Positions 1 through 7,566 of a stretch of DNA of 20,409 nucleotides are shown one piece after another (position 1 is the first letter of the stretch; each line of letters starts with the position of its first letter). The notes beneath the pieces are model-generated. The model was not told the DNA's origin and made no database searches. It saw nothing but the letters and a program-made list of their open reading frames with translations. A program made the position numbers and the translations under genes. The DNA comes from Altererythrobacter sp. (GTDB taxonomy: Bacteria; Pseudomonadota; Alphaproteobacteria; Sphingomonadales; Sphingomonadaceae): the NCBI GenBank assembly GCA_023299945.1, contig JALZVZ010000266.1:1-20409 (forward strand), written 5' to 3'.

Positions 1-89
1 CCCGCCAACGCGCAGTCATCGCCGCCCTTGGCGATATTGTTGGTGAGCGCGTGCATGCGGTGGCGATCAAAGCCAGCGTAGCGCAATAA
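1..89 (+). CDS. 3' end of an unidentified gene
   Basis: An open frame runs from the left edge to a TAA stop at 87-89. It encodes the last 28 or so residues of a protein, ending HAVAIKASVAQ. The frame has no stop and its base composition matches the neighbouring genes, so it is probably the tail of a real upstream gene. The fragment is too short to name a family. The AraC-type gene starts 24 bases after this stop on the same strand, so the two could be co-transcribed. Confidence 0.5.
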   Translation, partial: RQRAVIAALGDIVGERVHAVAIKASVAQ

Positions 90-113
90 GAAGAGCGGCC
101 GCAAAGGCTCATC

Positions 114-956
114 ATGTTCTCGCGCAATTACAAACCTTCGGCAAAATTGGCCCCGTTTCTTCGGGACATTCATGTGTTTGAAGCGCCATTGCCCGAAACC
201 CATGTGATCGAGGATTTTCTGTTGGCGGAAACGGCCTTTGTCCGCTGCTTAATCAAAGGTGATTGGCGCGGCGGAGATGCGCCTGAAGAATTGTCTTCTG
301 CAGGTTACTCATTGCTTTCCGGCGCGAATTCCAAACCCTATCAAGTCCGCCTGACCGGCAGTCTCAACAATGTTGGCTTTGCGATCCGGCCCGGTGGGTG
401 GCGCGCTCTGTTTACTCAGTCGCATGCAATTTTTGCTGACCAGCTTTTGACTTTAGAACAAGTGTGGGGTGAGCTGGCTGTCACGCTTTTCAATGAGGCT
501 GCAGCGGCGCAATCTGACGAGCAAAAAATCGCGATTGTTGAGGATGTCATCACTCAGCGTTTGGATGCGATTGGCGTCCATGAAGCGGATGAGAACATGG
601 CAAAATTCGAAGTGATCGCGCGCGAAGATAGCACCATTCGGATCGACGATGCCGCAGACCAGATCGGCATGTCGGTGCGATCTTTGGAACGCCATTGTAA
701 GCACTGCTTTGGCCTTTCGCCCAAGGCGATTTTGCGCCGTAGCCGTTTCCTCGACATGGCAGCGGCAATCCGCGGGCTCAGCAGCCCTAGCGACCAAGCG
801 CTAGCGCAATTGCGCTATTTCGACGAATCGCATCTCACCAAGGAATTCAAGCGCTTCTCTCACATGACGCCGGGCCAGTTTAAGGAAGCGAACACGCCGC
901 TGCAAACAGCCGGGATTAAGCTGAGAGAAGAAAGTCGCTCGGGCAAATTGCACTAA
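114..956 (+). CDS. AraC-family transcriptional regulator
   Basis: This 280-residue protein is a DNA-binding regulator. The C-terminal third (about residues 165-260) is a typical AraC/XylS double helix-turn-helix domain. The first helix pair lies around 177-196 (DDAADQIGMSVRSLERHCK) and the second around 227-248, followed by the family hallmark FxxxxHMTPGQFK (residues about 245-257). The N-terminal 150 residues resemble the sensing domains of other AraC-type regulators, but I cannot name the ligand. The ATG at 114 follows AAAGG at 103-107 with good spacing. The dehydrogenase starts 41 bases downstream on the same strand, so the regulator probably controls the operon it heads. The family call is secure; the effector and targets are unknown. 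Confidence 0.9.
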   Translation: MFSRNYKPSAKLAPFLRDIHVFEAPLPETHVIEDFLLAETAFVRCLIKGDWRGGDAPEELSSAGYSLLSGANSKPYQVRLTGSLNNVGFAIRPGGWRALFTQSHAIFADQLLTLEQVWGELAVTLFNEAAAAQSDEQKIAIVEDVITQRLDAIGVHEADENMAKFEVIAREDSTIRIDDAADQIGMSVRSLERHCKHCFGLSPKAILRRSRFLDMAAAIRGLSSPSDQALAQLRYFDESHLTKEFKRFSHMTPGQFKEANTPLQTAGIKLREESRSGKLH

Positions 957-997
957 GACGGCGCGGACAAATACGACCAAAAGGATAGGAAAACATC

Positions 998-1816
998 ATG
1001 GATTTCAAAGGCAAAGTGGTTTGGATCACAGGCGCATCCAGCGGCATTGGTGCAAGTTTAGCGCGCGAATGGGCGCAGCGCGGCGCAAGCATTATCCTGT
1101 CTGGCCGTGATGAAGCGCGCCTTGTCGAGACCGCCAAGGTCTGCGCGCAAACCGGCGGCGAGACGCTGATCTTGCCCTTCGATGTGCGCGATGATGCAGC
1201 ATTGGCCGATGCCACTGCAAAGGCAATCGCTTGGAAAACTGGCGTCGACATTGCTGTTGCCAATGCAGGCGTTTCGCAGCGTTCCAGAGCGCTGAAAACC
1301 GATATGCAAGTCTACCGCGACATCATCGAGATTGACCTGACCGCGCAGATCGCATTTTCGCAAAGCCTGATCGGCCATATGGCTGATCGCAGCAGCGGAA
1401 ATTTGCTCTTCATTTCCTCAATCGCAGGCAAAGTCGGCGTGCCCATGCGCACAGCCTATTCGGCGGCAAAATTCGGTCTTGCCGGCTATGCCGATGCTCT
1501 GCGCGCAGAACTGTCAATCAATGGCGTGGAGGTCCACACGATCTATCCCGGCTCTGTCGCCACCGATGTCGCGCGCAATGCTCTGGTCGCTGATGGCGCA
1601 AAACGCGGGCGCAGCGACAAGGTTATTGACGAAGGCATTCCCGCTGATGATGCTGCCAAAACCATGATCGACGGCGTTGCCAAGGGTGAGCGCGAGATCA
1701 TCATCGCACAGGGCTTTGAGGAACAAATGGGCGAGGCGCGCCGCACTCCGGAAGAGTTGATGGACCAAACCGCAGCAATGGTTGCGGGCGGATATATGGA
1801 CAAGATGGAAAGCTAA
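998..1816 (+). CDS. SDR-family NAD(P)-dependent oxidoreductase
   Basis: This 272-residue classical short-chain dehydrogenase should oxidise an alcohol or reduce a ketone with NAD(P)(H) in the cytosol. The Rossmann cofactor motif TGASSGIG is at residues 11-18, the structural NAG motif at 89-91, Ser141 in the FISSIAG strand, and the catalytic YxxxK as Tyr154-Lys158. The order and spacing are normal. R37 following S35-G36 suggests a preference for NADP, which is an inference. The usual fourth tetrad residue, Asn in an 'N-(V/L)-x-G' context, aligns by eye with Asp113. The sequence resembles DHRS7-type SDRs. AGGA repeats lie just upstream of the ATG. The hydrolase gene starts 3 bases after its stop. 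The substrate is unknown. Confidence 0.93.
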   Translation: MDFKGKVVWITGASSGIGASLAREWAQRGASIILSGRDEARLVETAKVCAQTGGETLILPFDVRDDAALADATAKAIAWKTGVDIAVANAGVSQRSRALKTDMQVYRDIIEIDLTAQIAFSQSLIGHMADRSSGNLLFISSIAGKVGVPMRTAYSAAKFGLAGYADALRAELSINGVEVHTIYPGSVATDVARNALVADGAKRGRSDKVIDEGIPADDAAKTMIDGVAKGEREIIIAQGFEEQMGEARRTPEELMDQTAAMVAGGYMDKMES

Positions 1817-1819
1817 GCG

Positions 1820-2743
1820 ATGATCGATCTGCCGCAAAAACGCGTGACGCTGACCAATGGGATTGAGCTGGATGTCGTGGATGAAGGACCGGTCGACGCA
1901 CCCGTGTTGATCTTCCTTCACGGCTTTCCCGAAAACGCCCGCACATGGCGGCATCAAATCGCGCATTTTCGCGACAACTTCCGCTGTGTCGCGCCTGATC
2001 AGCGCGGCTATCGCGGCTCATCCAAACCTATCGGCGTGGAGAATTACACACCAGACCAGATGATCGGTGACGTGTTCCTTTTGGCCGATGCTCTTGGCAT
2101 CGCAAAGTTCACTATCATAGGCCATGATTGGGGCGGCGCGATTGCATGGGGCGTTGCAATAGGCGGGCAACATATGCGGGTTGAGCGCGCGATTATCGCC
2201 AATGCGCCCCACCCTCTGATCTTTCCAAAGCTGCTGTGGACCAATGATCATCAGCGCCAAAGCAGCCAATATATGCGGGACTTCCGCGATCCGGTGAATG
2301 ATGCGCTGGTGGCGGAAAAAGGTCTGGGCGGGCTATTGGATGCAGTGACCAACTGGCAAGCGACAGGCGCAATGGAACCGGATGAACGCGCCGCTTTGCT
2401 GGAAAGCTGGGAGAACCGCGATGCGGCAATCGCCATGCTAAACTGGTACCGCGCAACCCCGTTAGAAGTGCCGCCAATGGATGCGCCCTTTGAATTGCCT
2501 GCTGGCTTTGCATTGCCGCAAGTGCCGGATTTGAGCATACCAACCTTGGTGATGTGGGGCATGGATGACCTTGCTCTGCCGCCTGAAAATCTTGATGGGC
2601 TTGAGGACGTGATCGAGGAATTGACGCTGGTCAAAATTCCTCAGGCCGCCCATTTTATCCCATGGGAAGCGCCAAAAGCCGTCACCTCAGTGATGCATGA
2701 TTTTGTAAACTCAACTCTGCAAACCAAGCCGACTTTGCATTAA
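1820..2743 (+). CDS. Alpha/beta hydrolase, epoxide-hydrolase type
   Basis: This 307-residue alpha/beta-hydrolase-fold enzyme has the signature of soluble epoxide hydrolases and haloalkane-dehalogenase relatives. The oxyanion motif HGFPE is at 34-38 and the nucleophile elbow GHDWGG at 101-106, with Asp103 as nucleophile. The catalytic acid is probably Asp250 in WGMDD and the base His278 in AAHFIPWEAP. An Asp nucleophile with the HGFPE motif points to hydrolysis of an epoxide, or less likely a C-halogen bond, rather than an ester. The start at 1820 is only 3 bases past the dehydrogenase stop, indicating translational coupling. Family members act on varied xenobiotic or lipid epoxides, and nothing here fixes the substrate. 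Confidence 0.9.
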   Translation: MIDLPQKRVTLTNGIELDVVDEGPVDAPVLIFLHGFPENARTWRHQIAHFRDNFRCVAPDQRGYRGSSKPIGVENYTPDQMIGDVFLLADALGIAKFTIIGHDWGGAIAWGVAIGGQHMRVERAIIANAPHPLIFPKLLWTNDHQRQSSQYMRDFRDPVNDALVAEKGLGGLLDAVTNWQATGAMEPDERAALLESWENRDAAIAMLNWYRATPLEVPPMDAPFELPAGFALPQVPDLSIPTLVMWGMDDLALPPENLDGLEDVIEELTLVKIPQAAHFIPWEAPKAVTSVMHDFVNSTLQTKPTLH

Positions 2744-2755
2744 AGGATTTGAACA

Positions 2756-2971
2756 ATGAGCACTGACCGCGACGTAACCAAGGAATACACAACCGAGCAG
2801 AATATCCAGAAATTGGAACGTCTGATTGAAAGCCTGCGCGAGGGTAAAGCGTTTGAAATCCAGGTCGATAATGAGCGGATTACGGTCCCTGCCGGTGCGG
2901 AATTTACCGTTGAGCATGAGCGCGAAGGCAGCTCGCATGAGCTGGAGTTTCAGTTCCGCTGGAACGATTGA
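2756..2971 (+). CDS. Amphi-Trp domain protein
   Basis: This 71-residue small acidic protein matches my recollection of the amphi-Trp domain family. It has an N-terminal helix rich in Glu, Lys and Leu (about residues 13-30), then short beta strands, ending with the alternating aromatic/acidic strand ELEFQFRW at 62-69. The biochemical role of the family is not established as far as I know. The ATG at 2756 is preceded by AAGGA with 8-base spacing, and lies 12 bases after the hydrolase stop, making it the last gene of the AraC-headed run. It converges with the DUF2332 gene. The gene is clearly real from its codon use and ribosome-binding site. Confidence 0.82.
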   Translation: MSTDRDVTKEYTTEQNIQKLERLIESLREGKAFEIQVDNERITVPAGAEFTVEHEREGSSHELEFQFRWND

Positions 2972-2995
2972 TTTCGGGACGGAGCCCCCCTTACC

Positions 2996-4066
2996 TCAAC
3001 CCAGCCACTCCACCCAAGCACCGTGGGCATGAGCATAGGCGAGCAGCTTTGGCTGCTTGCCTTCGCTTGTGCCATTCCAATAGCGCACTTTTAATTCGTG
3101 CCGGAATGTCGCGGGATCGGTCTCCAGCGCCACCCATGCCAGCGGGCGTTCAGGCGTGGCATCGGCCCCTGCTCGCTCCATCGCTGCTGTGATGTTCTCT
3201 TGCGTAGCAGCAGGCATATATTGCCACATGATGGAATGAACCATGGTGCGCACCGCGCCCTCTGCTTGCGGGCGGGCCAGCTGTAGATGCACAAAATCAG
3301 CGGCATCTTGCTCGGTTAAATCGGGCGCATTGTGTTCCGCCAAAGCAATCGCTGCATCAATCCGCGCCATACGTTCAGTTGCATCGGGCCAGACATAGCT
3401 TTTCAGTTTTAACGCCGCTTCAGGATCGCTCAGATCAATAATCTGCTGATCGCAGCCGCAAATGCTATCAATCGCGACGGAGTTAGCTGGCGGCGCAGTG
3501 CCGCGCCATTCCGGCTCTATCTGCATGGGTGAGCCAGCCGCGCCAACCTCTGTGCCGCCCAGCTTGTAAAAATACCGCTCCATCATCGTGTTAACGCCCG
3601 CGCTTGCGCCCAATTCAAACAGTTCAAAGCGCGGACCCAATCGGCCCGACAGCCACAACAGGCCCGCCATTAGACTGGCAGAACGCCCCGCTTCATTGGT
3701 TTGCGGCGGCCCATCCAGCCATGGCAGCAATTGCGCGTCATAGGTCGCGGCCAGCTCTGCCACCAAAACGTCAATTGCGGCCTGATCGGTCAAAACGCCA
3801 GAATACACCTGTGCCAGCCGATTATCGGCGCCGCTCAAAACCAGATGGTGCATTCCGCCAGCCAACCGCAAAGGCAGCGCATCTTTTAGTTTGAGCCCTT
3901 GCCAACTAGCGATCCGCGCTCCTGTCTGCGTTGATCCATCTGCCAGTTTGCCAAGCGCGCGTACGACCCGCGCGGTACAAGGTGCGCCATTTTGCTCTGC
4001 ATGCGAGGCTTGCCATGCAAACGCCTCGGCAATATCGTTCATGCTCATCACTTCATTGGCTGGCAT
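2996..4066 (-). CDS. DUF2332 family protein
   Basis: This 356-residue protein belongs to DUF2332, a family without an assigned reaction. Recognisable landmarks are [19 protein letters not shown] (about 112-130), the Gly-rich [13 protein letters not shown] (147-159) and HSIMWQYMP (277-285). The ELGASAGVN strand-loop resembles motif I of class I SAM-dependent methyltransferases, so a methyltransferase-like fold is a reasonable but unproven inference. An in-frame ATG lies 15 codons upstream at 4111. I chose 4066 because GGGAGG precedes it by 5 bases and because the longer version adds residues unlike the family start. It is transcribed away from hisG, with 65 bases between the two starts, and faces the amphi-Trp gene at its 3' end. 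Confidence 0.85.
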   Translation of the reverse strand: MPANEVMSMNDIAEAFAWQASHAEQNGAPCTARVVRALGKLADGSTQTGARIASWQGLKLKDALPLRLAGGMHHLVLSGADNRLAQVYSGVLTDQAAIDVLVAELAATYDAQLLPWLDGPPQTNEAGRSASLMAGLLWLSGRLGPRFELFELGASAGVNTMMERYFYKLGGTEVGAAGSPMQIEPEWRGTAPPANSVAIDSICGCDQQIIDLSDPEAALKLKSYVWPDATERMARIDAAIALAEHNAPDLTEQDAADFVHLQLARPQAEGAVRTMVHSIMWQYMPAATQENITAAMERAGADATPERPLAWVALETDPATFRHELKVRYWNGTSEGKQPKLLAYAHAHGAWVEWLG

Positions 4067-4071
4067 ATGTG

Positions 4072-4077
4072 CCTCCC
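4072..4077 (-). promoter_or_regulatory. Ribosome binding site deciding the DUF2332 start
   Basis: Read on the minus strand, GGGAGG lies 5 bases before the ATG at 4066-4064. No comparable site precedes the longer in-frame ATG at 4111, so the shorter start is preferred. Confidence 0.7.
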
Positions 4078-4131
4078 TGCTGCGAACTTTGGTTGCCCTT
4101 TGCGCGTCCAATGCCTATTTGCGGCGGCGAC

Positions 4132-4803
4132 ATGGAAACACCTGCCCCCACCCCTTTAACTTTCGCGATTCCCAAAGGCCGCATTTTGGACGAAGCTCTG
4201 CCAGTAATGGCGCGTGCTGGCGTCGTGCCCGAAGACGGGTTTCACGACAAGGCCAACCGCTCGCTTAGCTTTGATTGCACACGGGCCGATATGCGCCTGA
4301 TCCGCGTGCGCGCGTTTGATGTCGCCACATTCGTAGCGCACGGCGCGGCGCAAGTCGGTATCGTCGGCAGTGATGTGGTGGAAGAATTTGATTATGCAGA
4401 TCTTTATGCGCCTGTTGACCTCGACATTGGCCATTGCCGATTGTCTGTCGCAATGCGGGCGGATGAGGTTGACTTGCCCCGTTCAAATGCCAGCCATTTG
4501 CGCGTTGCGACCAAATATCCCTCGCTCACCCGCCGCCATTTTGAAGGCCAAGGCATTCAGGCCGAATGCGTCAAATTGAACGGCGCGATGGAACTGGCCC
4601 CTTCCTTGGGCCTTGCAAGTCAGATCGTTGATCTCGTGTCGACCGGCGCGACATTGAAGCAAAACGGCTTGGTTGAAACGGACCGGATCATCGACATTTC
4701 TGCGCGGCTAATCGTTAATCGTGCGGCACTCAAAACCGATCCGCGTGTCGCTGAGCTGGTTGCGGCTTTCCGCGCAGATGCGGAAGATCGCAAGAACTCC
4801 TGA
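4132..4803 (+). CDS. hisG: ATP phosphoribosyltransferase, short form (histidine step 1)
   Basis: HisG joins ATP and PRPP to make phosphoribosyl-ATP, the committed step of histidine biosynthesis. The protein is 223 residues, starting [20 protein letters not shown], with the FAIPKGR opening at 11-17 and the PRPP-binding loop DLVSTGATL at 167-175. This length matches the short form, which lacks the C-terminal histidine-sensing domain and needs HisZ as partner; no hisZ is in this window. The open frame extends further upstream, and an ATG at 4111 is possible. I chose 4132 because homologues begin shortly before the AIPKGR strand; neither start has a good Shine-Dalgarno. The stop TGA overlaps the hisD ATG by one base (TGATG). 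Confidence 0.95.
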   Translation: METPAPTPLTFAIPKGRILDEALPVMARAGVVPEDGFHDKANRSLSFDCTRADMRLIRVRAFDVATFVAHGAAQVGIVGSDVVEEFDYADLYAPVDLDIGHCRLSVAMRADEVDLPRSNASHLRVATKYPSLTRRHFEGQGIQAECVKLNGAMELAPSLGLASQIVDLVSTGATLKQNGLVETDRIIDISARLIVNRAALKTDPRVAELVAAFRADAEDRKNS

Positions 4804-6095
4804 TGCAAAAGCTCCATATCTCAGACGCTGATTTTGCGGTAAAGTTTGACCGTATTGTGCGGGCGCGGCGCGAAAGCGATGCGGGCGTAGAGGGCCAAGT
4901 GCGCGACATCTTGCACGAGGTAAAAGCGCGCGGTGACGGAGCCGTCGTGGACTATTCCATGCGCTTTGATGGCTATGCGCTGACAGATAACAGCGATTGG
5001 ATCATTACTAAGGAAGAATGCGCAGAGGCCTTTCAAGATTGCGCCCCTGAATTGCGCGCGGCGCTGGAATTGGCCGCGACCCGCATCCGTGCCTATCACA
5101 CCGACCAATTGCCCGCGAACCGCGATTTCACCGATGATGCAGGCGTACGCCAAGGGGCCATCTGGCGTCCCGTTGATGCCGCCGGATTATATGTGCCGGG
5201 CGGACGCGCAGCTTACCCTTCATCCTTGCTGATGAATGCCATTCCGGCCCGCGTGGCTGGGGTTGAGCGCTTGGTCGTCGTCACCCCTACGCCAAAGGGA
5301 AAAGTGAACTCACTGGTCCTCGCCGCTGCGCATCTCGCCGGTGTCGATGAAATCTGGCGTATCGGCGGCGCTCAGGCCGTTGCAGCGATGGCCTATGGCA
5401 CAGAAAAAATCGCAGCCGTTGATGTCATCACTGGTCCCGGCAATGCCTATGTCGCAGAGGCGAAACGCCAGCTTTACGGCGTGGTCGGCATTGATATGGT
5501 CGCCGGGCCATCAGAAATTCTGGTAATCGCGGATAAGGATAATGACCCTGAATGGATCGCATCCGATTTGCTTTCACAGGCTGAACATGATCCATCTGCT
5601 CAATCAATCCTGATCACCGACGACAAAGCGTTCGCCGCGATTGTCGAGGATTGCGTCAATGTGCAGGCCGCGCAGCTCGCAACATCCAAAGCCGCACAGG
5701 CTAGCTGGGAGGATCACGGTGTGATCATTCTGGTCGATGAAATTTCGCAAGCAACCGCGCTCGCCAATGATTTGGCCGCTGAGCATGTCGAACTGGCAGT
5801 CGCTGAGCCGGAGCCGTTTTTGCAAAGCATCCGTCATGCTGGCAGCGTCTTCCTTGGCCGCTTAACGCCGGAGGCCATTGGGGATTATGTCGCGGGGCCC
5901 AATCACGTGCTGCCCACGGGCCGCCGCGCACGTTTTGCCAGCGGTTTGTCCGTGCTCGATTTCATGAAACGCACGAGCTTTATCGAGCTGGACGAAGCCG
6001 CGCTGAAGGCCATTGGCCCAGCCGCTGCAGAACTTGCCTATGCCGAGGGGCTTCCCGCCCATGCGCATTCCGTTGAAAGGCGCCTAAAAAAATGA
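4803..6095 (+). CDS. hisD: Histidinol dehydrogenase (last step of histidine synthesis)
   Basis: HisD is a zinc enzyme that oxidises L-histidinol to L-histidine in two NAD-dependent steps. The protein is 430 residues, the usual length. Zinc ligands known from E. coli HisD are in place: Gln259 and His262 in LLSQAEHDPSAQ, Asp361 in GDYVAGPNH and His420 near the C-terminus. The catalytic Glu327-His328 pair sits in AAEHVELAV. The NAD-site segment TGPGNAYVAEAKR (210-222) and the family stretch DMVAGPSEIL (231-240) are intact. The gene overlaps hisG by one base and nusB by four (ATGA), so the four genes are likely translated as a coupled operon. Confidence 0.98.
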   Translation: MQKLHISDADFAVKFDRIVRARRESDAGVEGQVRDILHEVKARGDGAVVDYSMRFDGYALTDNSDWIITKEECAEAFQDCAPELRAALELAATRIRAYHTDQLPANRDFTDDAGVRQGAIWRPVDAAGLYVPGGRAAYPSSLLMNAIPARVAGVERLVVVTPTPKGKVNSLVLAAAHLAGVDEIWRIGGAQAVAAMAYGTEKIAAVDVITGPGNAYVAEAKRQLYGVVGIDMVAGPSEILVIADKDNDPEWIASDLLSQAEHDPSAQSILITDDKAFAAIVEDCVNVQAAQLATSKAAQASWEDHGVIILVDEISQATALANDLAAEHVELAVAEPEPFLQSIRHAGSVFLGRLTPEAIGDYVAGPNHVLPTGRRARFASGLSVLDFMKRTSFIELDEAALKAIGPAAAELAYAEGLPAHAHSVERRLKK

Positions 6096-6544
6096 ACATG
6101 CCAGCACGCTCTCAAGCCCGCTCCTCCGCCCGGCTTGCCGCTGTCCAAGCGCTCTACCAACAGCAGATGGAGGGTACAAAGATAGTCAAATTGCTCGATG
6201 AATTTCACCAGCACCGCCTGGGCAAAGAAATTGACGAGACGCATTTGGCCGATGCGGAAGTTGAATTTTTCGACGACCTTGTCACCGGCTTTGATGCGCG
6301 GCGAGAAGAGGTGGACGGCGCCATTGCTAGCAAGCTTGCTGATGGCTGGACGATTGCGCGCATGGACAAAACCATGCTGCAAATTCTGCGCTGCGGCGCA
6401 TATGAATTGATCGCGCGGGCCGATGTGCCAAAGGCGGCCGTGATCAGCGAATATGTCGATGTGGCCAAAGCGTTTTTCGACGATGGCGAGGCAAAATTTG
6501 TGAACGGGATTTTGGATGCGCTGGGCAAAGAGGTGCGTTCATAA
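6092..6544 (+). CDS. nusB: Transcription antitermination factor NusB
   Basis: NusB binds boxA RNA with NusE (S10) and supports antitermination in rRNA operons. The 150-residue, mostly helical protein has the family landmarks: ARLAAVQALYQQQ near the N-terminus (14-26), the middle helix MDKTMLQILRCGAYEL (91-106), and the C-terminal AVISEYVDVAKAFFDDGEAKFVN block. The length is normal for an alphaproteobacterial NusB. Its ATG overlaps the hisD stop by four bases. Its stop is TAA at 6542-6544, which overlaps the probable thiL start codon. The position between hisD and thiL is compatible with a constitutive housekeeping operon. Confidence 0.96.
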   Translation: MNMPARSQARSSARLAAVQALYQQQMEGTKIVKLLDEFHQHRLGKEIDETHLADAEVEFFDDLVTGFDARREEVDGAIASKLADGWTIARMDKTMLQILRCGAYELIARADVPKAAVISEYVDVAKAFFDDGEAKFVNGILDALGKEVRS

Positions 6545-7407
6545 ACGAGCATGACTTCATCGCCGCCTTGCGCGCACTTCCGCTCCATGACGGGGCGCGC
6601 GGGTTGGATGATGATTGCGCGGTTTTGGAGGTTGGGTCAGAAACACTGATCCTGACCCATGATGCGATGGCCGAGGGGACGCATTACCGCAAAGACGCCG
6701 ATATGGCCGATGTCGCCTGGAAGTTGGTTGCCACAAACCTGTCCGACCTTGCGAGCAAAGGCGCTACGCCAATTGGCGTATTGCTGGGACATTCATTGGG
6801 CGAGGATGATGCGCGTTTTTTAGAAGGGTTGAGCCAAGCCCTGACCGCGTATGATACGCCTTTGCTGGGCGGCGACACAGTGGCATCTGCTAATCCGCGC
6901 ACTTTGGGTCTGACAGCGATTGGCCGCGCCACCCACACGCCAGTGCCCTCACGGTCCGGCGCAAGAGCTGGCGATGCCATTTATGTGACCGGCGTTCTCG
7001 GCGCTGCAATGCTGGGCTTTGAAGGCGCGTCCGAGCACCTCGCTGCCTTCAACCGGCCTGTGCCTTTACTGCGAGAAGGCCAAGCCCTCGCCCCTCATGT
7101 CACAGCGATGATGGATGTGTCTGACGGATTGCTGCTGGATGCATGTCGCATGGCCAAGGCGAGCGGCGCGTGCTTCAAGCTCGACAGCGAGACGATCCCC
7201 GTTGCAGAAGCAAAACGCTTCGATGAATGCATCCGCTGGGGCGATGATTACGAGCTGCTCTTCACCGCTGATCCATCCGCAAGATTGCTCGTGCCCGCAA
7301 GCCGCATTGGCACTGTCACTTTAGCAAACACCGCCGCTTTAACGCTGGATGGTAAAGCGCTCACTCCCGAAGATGGCCTAGGCTACAGCCACACAAACCC
7401 CGCTTAA
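6541..7407 (+). CDS. thiL: Thiamine-monophosphate kinase, probable ATA start
   Basis: ThiL phosphorylates thiamine monophosphate to the active cofactor thiamine pyrophosphate using ATP. Motifs of the ThiL/PurM fold are all present (numbering from 6541): DDDCAVL 23-29, the NLSDLASKGATP block 66-77, LLGGDTV 108-114, SGARAGDAIYVTG 139-151, MDVSDGLLLDA 191-201 and WGDDYELLF 233-241. The frame has no ATG at the N-terminus. The conserved helix that opens ThiL proteins (here NEHDFIAALRALP) begins directly after an ATA at 6541, which overlaps the nusB TAA as ATAA. The only other conventional candidate is TTG at 6568, which would delete that helix. I therefore prefer ATA with translational coupling to nusB; the protein is then 288 residues. 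The function is secure, the start less so. Confidence 0.93.
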   Translation: MNEHDFIAALRALPLHDGARGLDDDCAVLEVGSETLILTHDAMAEGTHYRKDADMADVAWKLVATNLSDLASKGATPIGVLLGHSLGEDDARFLEGLSQALTAYDTPLLGGDTVASANPRTLGLTAIGRATHTPVPSRSGARAGDAIYVTGVLGAAMLGFEGASEHLAAFNRPVPLLREGQALAPHVTAMMDVSDGLLLDACRMAKASGACFKLDSETIPVAEAKRFDECIRWGDDYELLFTADPSARLLVPASRIGTVTLANTAALTLDGKALTPEDGLGYSHTNPA

Positions 7408-7552
7408 AAGGCGCCAAAAACAGCCTAAGCCTAGCATTAATGGCGATATGCGCGGGCCAATTCTATTCGCCTCTTGTAACCCTGCATCAATTACCATAGC
7501 CATGCCCTATGCGATGGGCCCGCAGTGGACGGGTTATTAACCACGCAGGGAA

Positions 7553-7558
7553 GAGGGG
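7553..7558 (+). promoter_or_regulatory. Ribosome binding site deciding the hppA start
   Basis: GAGGGG lies 8 bases upstream of the GTG at 7567. An earlier in-frame GTG at 7525 has no such site and would add 14 hydrophilic residues before the first membrane helix, so 7567 is preferred. Confidence 0.7.
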
Positions 7559-7566
7559 AATTTTTC

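Noticed and set aside
7452..7523. Inverted repeat GCGGGCC ... GGCCCGC ahead of hppA as a possible riboswitch or leader structure
   Set aside because: A 7-bp match across a 58-base loop in GC-rich DNA is likely chance, and I recognise no riboswitch core between the arms.
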